From: Bordetella genomosp. 5
Lineage (GTDB): Bacteria > Pseudomonadota > Gammaproteobacteria > Burkholderiales > Burkholderiaceae_B
DNA length: 64,000 nucleotides
Assembly: GCF_002261475.1 (NCBI RefSeq)
Contig: NZ_NEVN01000005.1
Coordinates: 248,001 to 312,000, forward strand
Direction: 5' to 3'
Made by a program: the position numbers and the translations under genes. This document shows positions 10,435-18,700 of the stretch, one piece after another. The first letter of the stretch is position 1; the number at the start of each line of letters is the position of its first letter. The notes beneath the pieces are model-generated. The model saw only the letters and a list, made by a program, of their open reading frames with translations. It ran no database searches and was not told where the DNA came from.

Positions 10435-13400
10435 GAGCGCGTCCCGTCGGCTTGCAGTGCGCGCGCCGGATCACCGCGCCGGCCCAGGCGGTGGAAGAAC
10501 AAATACACGGCCGGCGTCGTGAACAGCGTCAGCACCTGACTCACGAGCAGGCCACCCACCATCACCCAACCGAGCGGCTGGCGCAGTTCGGCCCCCGACC
10601 CCGTGGCCAGCATCAGCGGCACGGCGCCGAACAGCGCCGCGAGCGTGGTCATCAGAATCGGGCGCAGGCGCAGCAGCGCGGCCTCGCGGATGGCGGCCAG
10701 CGGCGCGAGCCCGCGCGTGCGCTCCGCCTCGAGCGCGAAGTCGACCATCATGATGCCGTTCTTCTTGACCAGCCCGATCAGCAGGATGATCCCGATGACG
10801 GCGATCAGGTCCAGCGGCCGCCCGGTCAGCATCAGGGCCAGCAAGGCACCCACCGCCGCAGAGGGCAGGGTGGAAAGAATGGTGATCGGATGGATGGCGC
10901 TCTCGTACAGGATGCCGAGCACCAGGTACATGGTGACGATGGCGGCCAGCATCAGCCAGAGCGTGTTGGACAACGACGCCTCGAAAGCCGCTGCCGCGCC
11001 CTGCAGCCGCAGCTCGACCGAGGCCGGCATGCCGATCTCGGCGCGCGCCGCCTCGATGGCGGCCACGGCGGCGCCCAGCGAACCTCCCGGCGGCAGATTG
11101 AACGAGAGGTTCGCGGCCGGGAACTGCCCCACGTGATTGATGAGGGTGGGCGCGGTGCGCTCGCTCACGGTGACGAGCGAGGACAGCGGGACCGGCTGGT
11201 CGGTGTCACTGCGCAGATAGATGCGTTCGAGTGCCCGGGGCCCGTCGGCCAGCCCGTTGTCCACCTCGATCACCACGCGATACTGATTGGATTGCGTGAA
11301 GAGGGTCGTGATCTGGCGCTGGCCGAACGCGCTGTAGAGCGCCTGCGCCACATCGGCCATCGTGAGGCCGTAACGCGCGGCGGTGTCGCGCGAGATGTCG
11401 AGATAGGCCTGACGGGCATGCTGGCCCAGGTCGGTCACCACGTCGGCGATGGCCGGCGAATCGGCCAGGCGGTCCGCGAGCGCGCGGGCATTCGTGGCCA
11501 GCAGAGTGGCGTCCGGCGAGGTCAGGATGAACTGATACTGGCCGCCGCCGACCCGATCTTCGAGATTGAGCTCCTGGACGGGCTGCAGAAACAGCGAGAG
11601 CCCGCCGGCGGTGCGGGCGCGCTCTTCGAGGCGCGCGGTGATCTCGGCGAGGGGCGCACTGCGTTCGCTCCAGGGTGCGAGGTTGATCAGCAGACGGCCG
11701 GTGTTCAGGCTGGTGTTGGTGCCGTCCACCCCGATGAACGACGACAGGCTCACCACGTCGGGATCCTGCAGCAGCGTGTCGGCGAGCGCCTGCTGGCGCC
11801 GGGCCATGTCGCCGTAGGACACGCTCTGCGGCGCCTGCGTCACGCCCTGCAGCACGCCGTTGTCCTGCGCCGGAAAGAAGCCCTTGGGAATCAGCGCGTA
11901 CAGCACACCGGTGAGGCACACCGTGATCAGCATCACGGCCAGGGTGGTGCGCTGATGCCGCAGCGTCACGTCGAGCCAGCGCGCATAGCGCGCCTGCAGA
12001 CGCACCATGAGCTGGGAGGGCGCCTGCTCATGGGCCGGCAGCAGCCGCGCGCACATCATCGGCGTGAGGGTGAGCGAGACCCCCAACGAAATGAGGATGG
12101 CGACCGCGAGCGTCACGGCGAACTCGCGGAACAGACGCCCGATCACGTCTTCCATGAACAGCAGCGGAATCAGCACCGCGATCAGCGAGAGCGTGAGCGA
12201 CACCAGTGTGAAGCCGATCTGGCGCGCACCCTTGAGCGCCGCCGCCATGCGGCCCAGGCCCTGTTCGCGATAGCGGGCGATGTTTTCCAGCATGACGATG
12301 GCGTCGTCCACCACGAAGCCGGCGCCCACGGTCAGCGCCATGAGCGTGAGGTTGTTGGACGAGAAGCCCGCCAGATGCATGACGCCGAAGGTGCCGATCA
12401 GCGACAGCGGCACGGCCAGGCTGGGAATGAGCGTGGCCGGCAGATTGCGCAGGAACAGAAAGGTAACCAGCACGACCAGCCCGACCGCGAACACCAGCTC
12501 GCGCTGCACCCCGCGCACCGAGGCGCGAATGCTTTCGGTGCGGTCGGTGAGCAGACGCACCTCGACCGACGCCGGCATGCCGGCCGTGAGCTGCGGCAGC
12601 AGCGCCTTGACCTGGTCGGCGACGGCAATGACATTGGCGCCCGGCTGGCGCTGGATATTGACCAGCACGGCGGGCTGGCGGTCGACCCAGGCGGCGAGGT
12701 AGCGATTTTCCGCGCCTTGCTGCACCGTGGCGACCTCGCCGAGCCGCACCGGCGCTTCGTTGCGTCAGGCCACGATCAGTTGCCGATACTCCTCGGCGCT
12801 CTGCAGTTGATCGTTCACATCCATGATGACGGAGCGCACCGGGCCGTCGAAGCTGCCTTTGGGCTGATTCGAGTTGGCGTTGCCGATGGCCTCCTGCACG
12901 TCGTTCAGCGACAGCCCGCGCGCGGCCAGCGCCATGGGGTTGACCTGCACGCGCACGGCCGGCCGCTGGCCGCCGGCCAGACTGACCATGCCCACGCCGG
13001 ACAGCTGCGCCAGGCGCTGCGCCATCCGCGTGTCGACCAGATCGTGCACCTGCGGCAGCGGCAGGGTGGCCGAGGTGATCGCCAGCGTGAGAATGGGCGT
13101 GTCGCCCGGATTGACCTTGCGATAGACCGGCGGGGCGGGCAGATCGTTGGGCAGCAGGCTGCCGCTCGCGCTGATGGCCGCCTGCACCTCCTGTTCGGCC
13201 ACGCCCAGCGGCACGTCGAGCGCGTATTGCAGCGTGATCACGGACACCGACGCGCCGCTGGACGACGACATCTGGCGCAGCCCCGGTATCTGGCCGAACC
13301 GGCGCTCGAGCGGCGCGGTCACCGCGCGCGCCATGACCTGCGGGCTCGCGCCAGGATAGTGGGTGGTGATCTGAATCACCGGGTAATCCACCTGCGGCAG

Positions 13401-13508
13401 CGCGGCCACCGGCAACATGCGCCAGGCCAGAATGCCGGAGAGCAGCAGCGCGATCATCAGAAAGCTGGTCGCGACCGGGCGCAGCACGAAGGGTTTGGAG
13501 ATATCCAC
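10431..13508 (-). pseudogene. mdtB: RND efflux transporter, MdtB-like, interrupted by an in-frame TGA
   Basis: The gene reads as a complete MdtB-like pump of about 1025 residues apart from one stop codon. The N-terminal part (13508-12768, GTG start with AAGGA 8 nt upstream) ends EEYRQLIVA, then TGA at 12767-12765, and the same frame continues [20 protein letters not shown] to the normal C-terminus at 10431. There is no frameshift: five sense codons separate the TGA from a GTG at 12749. In MdtB relatives this region runs without interruption (LIIAYQNGAPIRLGDV in E. coli, from memory), so a one-base change, for example TGG to TGA, is the simplest explanation. Upstream gap to the fusion-protein gene is 5 nt; the stop overlaps mdtC by 4 nt. 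It could be a true nonsense mutation, a sequencing error or a leaky stop (TGA followed by C). Confidence 0.85.
12765..12767 (-). other. In-frame TGA interrupting mdtB-like gene
   Basis: TCA on the plus strand gives TGA on the coding strand after codon 247 of the MdtB-like frame. Flanking codons on both sides encode conserved MdtB sequence in the same frame, which shows substitution rather than insertion or deletion. Confidence 0.9.
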
Positions 13509-13513
13509 GGTCT

Positions 13514-14671
13514 TTATCCTTGCGCGGGCACGATGGTCACTTCACGATCCACGCGCACACGGTCGACGCCCTCGACCACGATGCGTTCGCCCTGGCTCAG
13601 GCCCTCGCGCACCGCGACCTCACCGGGCCGCGATTCGCCGAGCACGAGCGCGCGGCGTTCTGCCCGGTCGCCTTCGCCGATCACATAGACGTAGGGGCCG
13701 TCGGCGGCATACTGCACGGCGGCGGCGGGCACCATCAAGGCCTCGGCGTCGCGCAGCAGCACCAGCCGCACATTGACGAATTGATTGGGGTAGAGCGCCA
13801 CGTTGGCGTTGCCGAACAGCGCCCGCAGCTTGAGGCTGCCGCGGCCGGTCTCGATGCGATTGTCCTGCGCGTGCAGCTCGCCCTCGGCAAGCAGCACGCG
13901 GTCGTCGGCGTCCCAGGCCTGCACGCGCATCGGGCCGGACCGCGCGGCCAGCGCCTCGCTCAGCACCGGCAGCGTGGCCGCCGGCACGGAAAACACCACC
14001 GAGATCGGATGCGTCTGCACCAGCGTGACGAGCCCGGTGGTGTCGGCCGCGCGGACATGGTTGCCGGCGTCGATCGCGCGCAGGCCCAGCCGGCCGGCCG
14101 AGGGCGCCACGATGCGGGTCAGCGCCAGCTGGCGGCGCGCCTCGGCCACGCGCGCGCTGTCGCGCTGATGTTGGGCGGCCAGGCCGCGCTCCAGCGCGCG
14201 GGCGGCGTCGAGCTGGCTGGCTGCGACCGATTCGGCCCGGCCCAGGCGCTCGTAGCGCGCCAGATCGGCCTGCGCATTGCGCCAGATCGCCTCGGTGCGC
14301 GCGAGCTCACCGAGCGCGCCGGCCAGTGCCAGCTCGAACGGGCGCGCATCGATCTGCGCCAGCAGTTGTCCTGCCTCGACCTGCTGGCCTTCGGCGAAGT
14401 GCAGGCGCTCGAGATGGCCATCGACCTGCGGGCGAATGAGGACGCGGGTGAGCGGGGTCACGGTGCCGAGCGCGTGGACGTCCTGGTGCAGGGCATCCAG
14501 GCGCGCGGTGGCCACGGTCACGGCGGGGGGCTTGCTGTTGCGGTCCTGCACGGGCGCGCGGGGCGCGGGCGCATAGGCGCGCCACGCTACCCAGGCGCCG
14601 ATAAGCGCGAGGAGCAGGCCGAGCCAGCGATACCTGTGCAGCAGCTGTCGGCCCGTGGACGACCGGGACAT
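13514..14671 (-). CDS. mdtA: RND efflux periplasmic adaptor (membrane fusion protein), MdtA-like
   Basis: A 385-aa adaptor linking the RND pump to an outer-membrane channel. It has an N-terminal signal-anchor ([19 protein letters not shown]), a lipoyl-like half-motif ([20 protein letters not shown]), a coiled-coil hairpin rich in Ala/Arg/Glu (about 125-185), the second lipoyl half ([20 protein letters not shown]) and beta-barrel/MP domains (about 210-385). The ATG at 14671 is preceded by AGGAG six bases upstream. It is the first gene of the mdtABC-like operon; the next gene starts 5 nt after its stop. A Fur-like sequence lies 44 nt upstream of the start, suggesting iron control, which is inference. 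Confidence 0.92.
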   Translation of the reverse strand: MSRSSTGRQLLHRYRWLGLLLALIGAWVAWRAYAPAPRAPVQDRNSKPPAVTVATARLDALHQDVHALGTVTPLTRVLIRPQVDGHLERLHFAEGQQVEAGQLLAQIDARPFELALAGALGELARTEAIWRNAQADLARYERLGRAESVAASQLDAARALERGLAAQHQRDSARVAEARRQLALTRIVAPSAGRLGLRAIDAGNHVRAADTTGLVTLVQTHPISVVFSVPAATLPVLSEALAARSGPMRVQAWDADDRVLLAEGELHAQDNRIETGRGSLKLRALFGNANVALYPNQFVNVRLVLLRDAEALMVPAAAVQYAADGPYVYVIGEGDRAERRALVLGESRPGEVAVREGLSQGERIVVEGVDRVRVDREVTIVPAQG

Positions 14672-14714
14672 GAATGACTCCTGAACAGTTGCTGAGTCGG
14701 GCATTCTAGCTGAA

Positions 14715-14729
14715 TGCAAATCATTTTTA
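14715..14729 (-). promoter_or_regulatory. Fur-like site upstream of the RND operon
   Basis: The AT-rich 15-mer TGCAAATCATTTTTA matches the 7-1-7 Fur motif TGATAATNATTATCA at 10 of 14 positions and stands out from the GC-rich surroundings. It lies between the PepSY gene end and the start of the adaptor gene. The match is moderate and no experimentally known site was compared. Confidence 0.35.
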
Positions 14730-14796
14730 TCGAAGGCGTGCGCGACCGCGCCGAATCTTCGCGCGCGCGGCGGGCGAGCGTGACGGAAGGGAGGTG

Positions 14797-16008
14797 TCAG
14801 GGGCGCGCGGCGCGCCTGTCGGCTAGCACGCGGGACTGGTGCTTTTTCCACCAGATTACTACGCCCGTGATACTGAGCAGCGCGACAACCAGGCCCAGAA
14901 TGCAGACCACGATACGGCCCGCGAGTCCGCCGATCTGACCGCTGTGCAGCGGAAACTGCAACTGCGTGAAGACATCGGCTGCCGTGCCTGCGCCAGGGAG
15001 CGTGGCACCGACAAGCGCGCCGCTGTAAGCGTCGTAGTAAAGCATCGGCGTGCCCAGGCCCATGCCGCGGTCGTGGTGCGACGGCCAGAGCAGCGCCAGA
15101 TACAGCCCCATCTCGCCGAAGTGGCTGATGCCGCTGACCCGTTCGGGCCAGCCTTCGCGCGCGGCGTGCGCGTTGGCCCGCGCTCGAATCACATCGAAGC
15201 CCACGGGGAGGGCGCCCTCGCGGGCCGCGGCGGGCGTGGTCGCCTCCGGAATGGGCGTAAGCGTGGAGACCACGGCCAGCACCGGCCGAAACAGTTCCTG
15301 GCGCAGGTTCAGGTAGGCGCTGCTCAAGGCCAGCAGGATGAGTGCGATCCAGAGCCACAGGCCGAAGGCGCGGTGCAGATCGAGGTTGAGCCGGTACGCG
15401 CCTGCCCCGCGCTTGATGAGCCAGGCAGGCTTCCACTTCGAGAGGCGCGGCGCGCTGCGCGGCAGCGTCAGATAAAACCCGACGAAGCTGTCGAGCAGCC
15501 AGATGAGTGCGATGCCGCCCATGAACCACCAGCCCCACAGACCTGGCAGATAGAGGCTGTGGTGAATCTGGAGCATGAAGGGCACGAAGGTTTCGGCCTG
15601 CAGGCAACAGCCCTGGCGCGAACGCTTGCCCTGCACCTCGCCGGTACCGGGGTCCACGAAGATGTGGTCATAGCCGAGCGGCGGGTGACCGGGTCGTGCA
15701 TACACATAGGCCTGCGCCGTGTGGCCGGGCACGCCGTCGTAACCGAGATACTCGATCTGCAAGGCATGATCGGACGCCTCGATGCGCGCGGCCAGCGCGT
15801 CGTAGCCCAGCGCCGGCTGGGTGGAGCGCGCCTGGTAGAACTCGGGATTGAGCCACGCATCGATATCGTGGCCGAAGGCAAGAATGCTGCCGGTCAGCCC
15901 GGCCACCGTCAGGAAGACGGCGGTGAGCAGACCGGCGTAGCGGTGCACCCAGACCCACGTCTGGCGCTCGGCGAGGCGCCGAAGCCGAGTGGGACCAGCC
16001 TGGGTCAT
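14797..16008 (-). CDS. PepSY-associated transmembrane protein (siderophore-linked reductase-like)
   Basis: A 403-aa inner-membrane protein with four to five membrane spans: GLLTAVFLTVAGLTGSILAF near the N-terminus, a central pair near GWWFMGGIALIWLLDSFVGF and LWLWIALILLALSSAY, and GRIVVCILGLVVALLSITGVVIWW at the end. Histidines in VHRYAG, IHHSLYLPG and DLHRAFGLW are the conserved PepSY_TM pattern, probable haem-b ligands in this family. Its ATG overlaps the receptor stop (TGATG), so the two are translationally coupled. Members next to siderophore receptors (PiuB/FoxB type) are thought to help reduce or release iron from imported siderophores; that role is from family knowledge. Confidence 0.88.
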   Translation of the reverse strand: MTQAGPTRLRRLAERQTWVWVHRYAGLLTAVFLTVAGLTGSILAFGHDIDAWLNPEFYQARSTQPALGYDALAARIEASDHALQIEYLGYDGVPGHTAQAYVYARPGHPPLGYDHIFVDPGTGEVQGKRSRQGCCLQAETFVPFMLQIHHSLYLPGLWGWWFMGGIALIWLLDSFVGFYLTLPRSAPRLSKWKPAWLIKRGAGAYRLNLDLHRAFGLWLWIALILLALSSAYLNLRQELFRPVLAVVSTLTPIPEATTPAAAREGALPVGFDVIRARANAHAAREGWPERVSGISHFGEMGLYLALLWPSHHDRGMGLGTPMLYYDAYSGALVGATLPGAGTAADVFTQLQFPLHSGQIGGLAGRIVVCILGLVVALLSITGVVIWWKKHQSRVLADRRAARP

Positions 16009-18170
16009 CAGAAGTCGATGCTGGCCGACAACATGTAGGTACGCGGCGCGGCGCTGTTCAGATACTGATAGCCGGGCGACGAATCCCAGTAGCGGCGGTT
16101 GAACACGTTCTCGACGGTGGCGCGGAACACGACCGGGTGAGTGGCGATCTTGGTGGCGTAGCGCGCGCCCACGTCGAAGCGGGTCCAGGACGGGACAGTC
16201 GCCGTATTCGCGGCATCGAATGGGATCGACGAGGTGTAGATCATGCGCGCCGTGGCGGTCAGGCCGGGCACCTGCGCGATGTCGTACTCGGCGCCCAACT
16301 TGACCGACCACTTCGGCACGACGCCGGCGCGGTTGCCGTCGAACTCGCCGTTCGCGGTTTTGGTCAGGATGGCCTGTGTCCAGGATACACCGCCCAGGAT
16401 ACGCAGGCCGCGGGCCGCTTCGCCGAAGGTCGAGAGCTCCACACCGCGATTGCGTTGCTCGCCCGCCAGACGGTAGTAGTTGTCGCTATCCACATAGCCG
16501 CTCGGGCGCTTGATCTCGAACGTGCTCAGCGTGGTGGAGAAAGTGCCCCAATCCATCTTCGCGCCCAATTCCCACTGCTTGGACACGAAGGGATCGAACA
16601 CCTCGCCGGCGTTCACGGCGCGATCGGGTGCCACCTGGCCCTGTTGCAGCGCTTCGACGTAATTTGCGTAGAGCGACAGGTTTTCGATGGGCTTGACCAC
16701 CAGACCCACGGCCGGCGTGTTCTTGCTGCGCTGGTAACTCGACTGCCACGCGCCCGACGTGCGGTTGTAGGCGTTCGTGTCGATCTTCTGGTGCCGCAGG
16801 CCCAGGGTCAGCAACACGCGCTCGTCCATCATGGACAAGGTATCGGTGATGGCATAGCTGCGCAGCGTCATGTCCGAGTTGCGCACCCGCGTGCCATCCA
16901 GATCGGGGTCGTGCGGGTTGGGCAAATGCACCGGATCGTACAGGTTGCTCTGCGCGGTCCACGAAGAGGAGGGCACATAGCCCGTGGTCTTCAAGTTGTA
17001 GTCGGTGACGGCCAGCACGGTCGTGTGCTTGATCGGACCGGTGTCAAAGCGCAGGCGCGTGTTGAGCTCGCCGCTGCGGGTCTTGTTGCGCTCGTTCAGG
17101 CCGAAGGCGTAGTAATCGATATCGCCGTTCAGATCGCCGATCTCGCCCCACGGGCTGTTGGCCTTGCGGGTGGTCTCGGCCATGCCGAAGGCGCCGCCGA
17201 TGCTCCAGAAACTGGTGAGATCGTATTCGGCGCGCACCATGCCAAAGGCATAGTCGCGATCCTGATACGACCACGAGGGGTAGGGGTTGATGTCGCCCCG
17301 CGGCGCTTCCGGCACGTACGGCGTGTACACGAAGTAGTTGTTGCGCGCGCCGTTGATCTTCTGGTTGCTGGCGCCGAAGTCGGCGCTGGCGCGCAGGCGC
17401 TCGGCACGGTAATCCAGGCCCAGCGTCACGTTGGACGCCTTCACCTTCTCGTGATCGACCGAGGTGTCACCATCGCGGTGGGAGGCATTGAGGCGGATGC
17501 CGAAGGCATTGTCCTGGCCGAACCGGCGCGAAATGTCGACGCTCGCGCCGAGGTTGCCGTCGCTGACGAAGCCGGTGCTCAGACGCGTGAGCGACGTGTC
17601 TTCGGCGCGCTTGGGCGTGAGGTTGATCGCGCCGCCGGCCGTACCGCGCGGCGAACTGCCATTGAGCAGGGTGCTCGGGCCTTTGAGGACCTCGACCCGC
17701 TCGATGCCTTCGAGCTGCACGCCTTCGGAATTGGCGATGCCGTACAGGCCATTGAAGCCGATGTCGGCGCGGTTGACTTCAAAGCCGCGGATGAAGAAGT
17801 TGTCGAAAAACCACGGGCCGCCACTTGCCACCCCCGGATCATTGTCCAGCACGTCGGCCAGGCTGGTGGCCTGCTGGTTCTGGATAAGTTCGGAGGTGTA
17901 CGAGGTCACGCTGAAAGGCGTGCTCATCATGTCGACGTTACCCAGCATGCCAAGACGAGCGCCGCGGGCCACCTGACCGCCCGCATAGACCGGCGGCGTG
18001 TCGTCCGGCTTGGCGACGCTGGTGCCCGTCACCGTGACGGACGGGAGCTGCTGCACCGAGGCGTTGCCGCTGGCATTCTGTGCCAGCGCGGCAGGCGCCC
18101 AGGCGGCGGGTACGCCGAGGGCGGCGGACAAGGCAAGCACGAGCTTGCGTTGGCGTAGGGGGAATGACAT
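16008..18170 (-). CDS. TonB-dependent siderophore receptor
   Basis: A 720-aa outer-membrane receptor for ferric siderophores. It has a signal peptide (LVLALSAALGVPAAWAPAALAQ), a TonB-box region (LPSVTVTGTSV), a plug domain with LADVLDNDPGV, NFFIRGFEVN and VEVLKGPSTLLNGSSPRGTAGG, and a 22-strand barrel ending in YMLSASIDF with the terminal Phe needed for outer-membrane insertion. ATG 18170 was chosen because GGAG precedes it and the signal peptide follows; the frame stays open upstream to 18380 but that extension is basic and lacks any signal sequence. It resembles FhuE/FoxA/FpvA-type hydroxamate receptors in general features; the ligand is not determined. It lacks the extra N-terminal signalling domain, and no sigma/anti-sigma pair is adjacent. 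Confidence 0.93.
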   Translation of the reverse strand: MSFPLRQRKLVLALSAALGVPAAWAPAALAQNASGNASVQQLPSVTVTGTSVAKPDDTPPVYAGGQVARGARLGMLGNVDMMSTPFSVTSYTSELIQNQQATSLADVLDNDPGVASGGPWFFDNFFIRGFEVNRADIGFNGLYGIANSEGVQLEGIERVEVLKGPSTLLNGSSPRGTAGGAINLTPKRAEDTSLTRLSTGFVSDGNLGASVDISRRFGQDNAFGIRLNASHRDGDTSVDHEKVKASNVTLGLDYRAERLRASADFGASNQKINGARNNYFVYTPYVPEAPRGDINPYPSWSYQDRDYAFGMVRAEYDLTSFWSIGGAFGMAETTRKANSPWGEIGDLNGDIDYYAFGLNERNKTRSGELNTRLRFDTGPIKHTTVLAVTDYNLKTTGYVPSSSWTAQSNLYDPVHLPNPHDPDLDGTRVRNSDMTLRSYAITDTLSMMDERVLLTLGLRHQKIDTNAYNRTSGAWQSSYQRSKNTPAVGLVVKPIENLSLYANYVEALQQGQVAPDRAVNAGEVFDPFVSKQWELGAKMDWGTFSTTLSTFEIKRPSGYVDSDNYYRLAGEQRNRGVELSTFGEAARGLRILGGVSWTQAILTKTANGEFDGNRAGVVPKWSVKLGAEYDIAQVPGLTATARMIYTSSIPFDAANTATVPSWTRFDVGARYATKIATHPVVFRATVENVFNRRYWDSSPGYQYLNSAAPRTYMLSASIDF

Positions 18171-18700
18171 GAAGTGCTCCGTTGTTATGCAGGGAAAACC
18201 GACTGTTTGGAGAAAGAATCTCGAGAAAACCGTCAATCGCACTCGCTGGCAGGACTGTCTGAAAGCCCGGTCCGTGATCCCCCAGGCAAGCGCGACCCCA
18301 AGACCGCGACGTACGCGGAACAGGGGATCTCCATGCATAAACGAGCAACCTTGTTTGTTTTTCTGTCCGGCGGCGCGCAAGGCGCGAAGGCGGGCCGGGC
18401 GCCTGGTTTACAGGACGCAGCGGCAGCGCGGCCGGCGGATGGCATGCACTCGCAACACAACGCAATTCGTATTGCGACGCAGTATCAACTAAGAATGAAT
18501 ATCAATCAATAGGGGTGAATTCGGCGTTGGCGAGCGTCGATATTCGATTTTTGGCGGCAAGGGCGCTCGCCATCGGCGCCCGCAAAGGTCTGTTCAGTCT
18601 CGATGTCACGATGGCATGATGCAATCCCTGACCTCCGTGCGGCTCGTGCGCCTCGAGCACATGCCCTCCGTTCTCTCCCGTTGATCGACGCAGGATTCCA
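18171..18700. promoter_or_regulatory. 530-nt divergent control region between receptor and acylase
   Basis: No convincing gene is seen here. Three elements stand out. (1) A perfect inverted repeat CGCAAT-TCGT-ATTGCG at 18461-18476. (2) A Fur-like 15-mer at 18490-18504 that reads TGATATTCATTCTTA on the minus strand and matches TGATAATNATTATCA at 11 of 14 positions. (3) A hairpin-forming pair TGGCGAGCG / CGCTCGCCA at 18528-18536 and 18564-18572. The AT-rich segment 18460-18515 is the likely promoter core. The receptor start lies about 300 nt from it, so its mRNA would have a long leader. Confidence 0.5.

Noticed and set aside
12765-12767. Selenocysteine insertion at the MdtB TGA
   Set aside because: RND pumps are not selenoproteins and no obvious insertion hairpin was noticed just downstream.
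12741-12770. Frameshift as the cause of the split MdtB-like gene
   Set aside because: Codons on both sides of the TGA are in the same frame, so a substitution explains the break.
7747-13688. Very long plus-strand open frames opposite the RND pump genes (847 and 1078 codons)
   Set aside because: They are antisense to clear RND proteins, have low-complexity Arg/His/Gln/Gly-rich translations typical of high-GC shadow frames, and match no family.
18171-18380. N-terminal extension of the siderophore receptor
   Set aside because: The frame is open but the extension has no ribosome site or signal sequence; the internal ATG 18170 is followed by a proper signal peptide.
18233-18460. Cysteine-containing minus-strand frame upstream of the siderophore receptor, considered as a leader peptide
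   Set aside because: It would need a TTG start inside the palindrome, has no ribosome site and lacks a recognisable leader pattern, although Cys-rich leaders are known before some Bordetella receptors.
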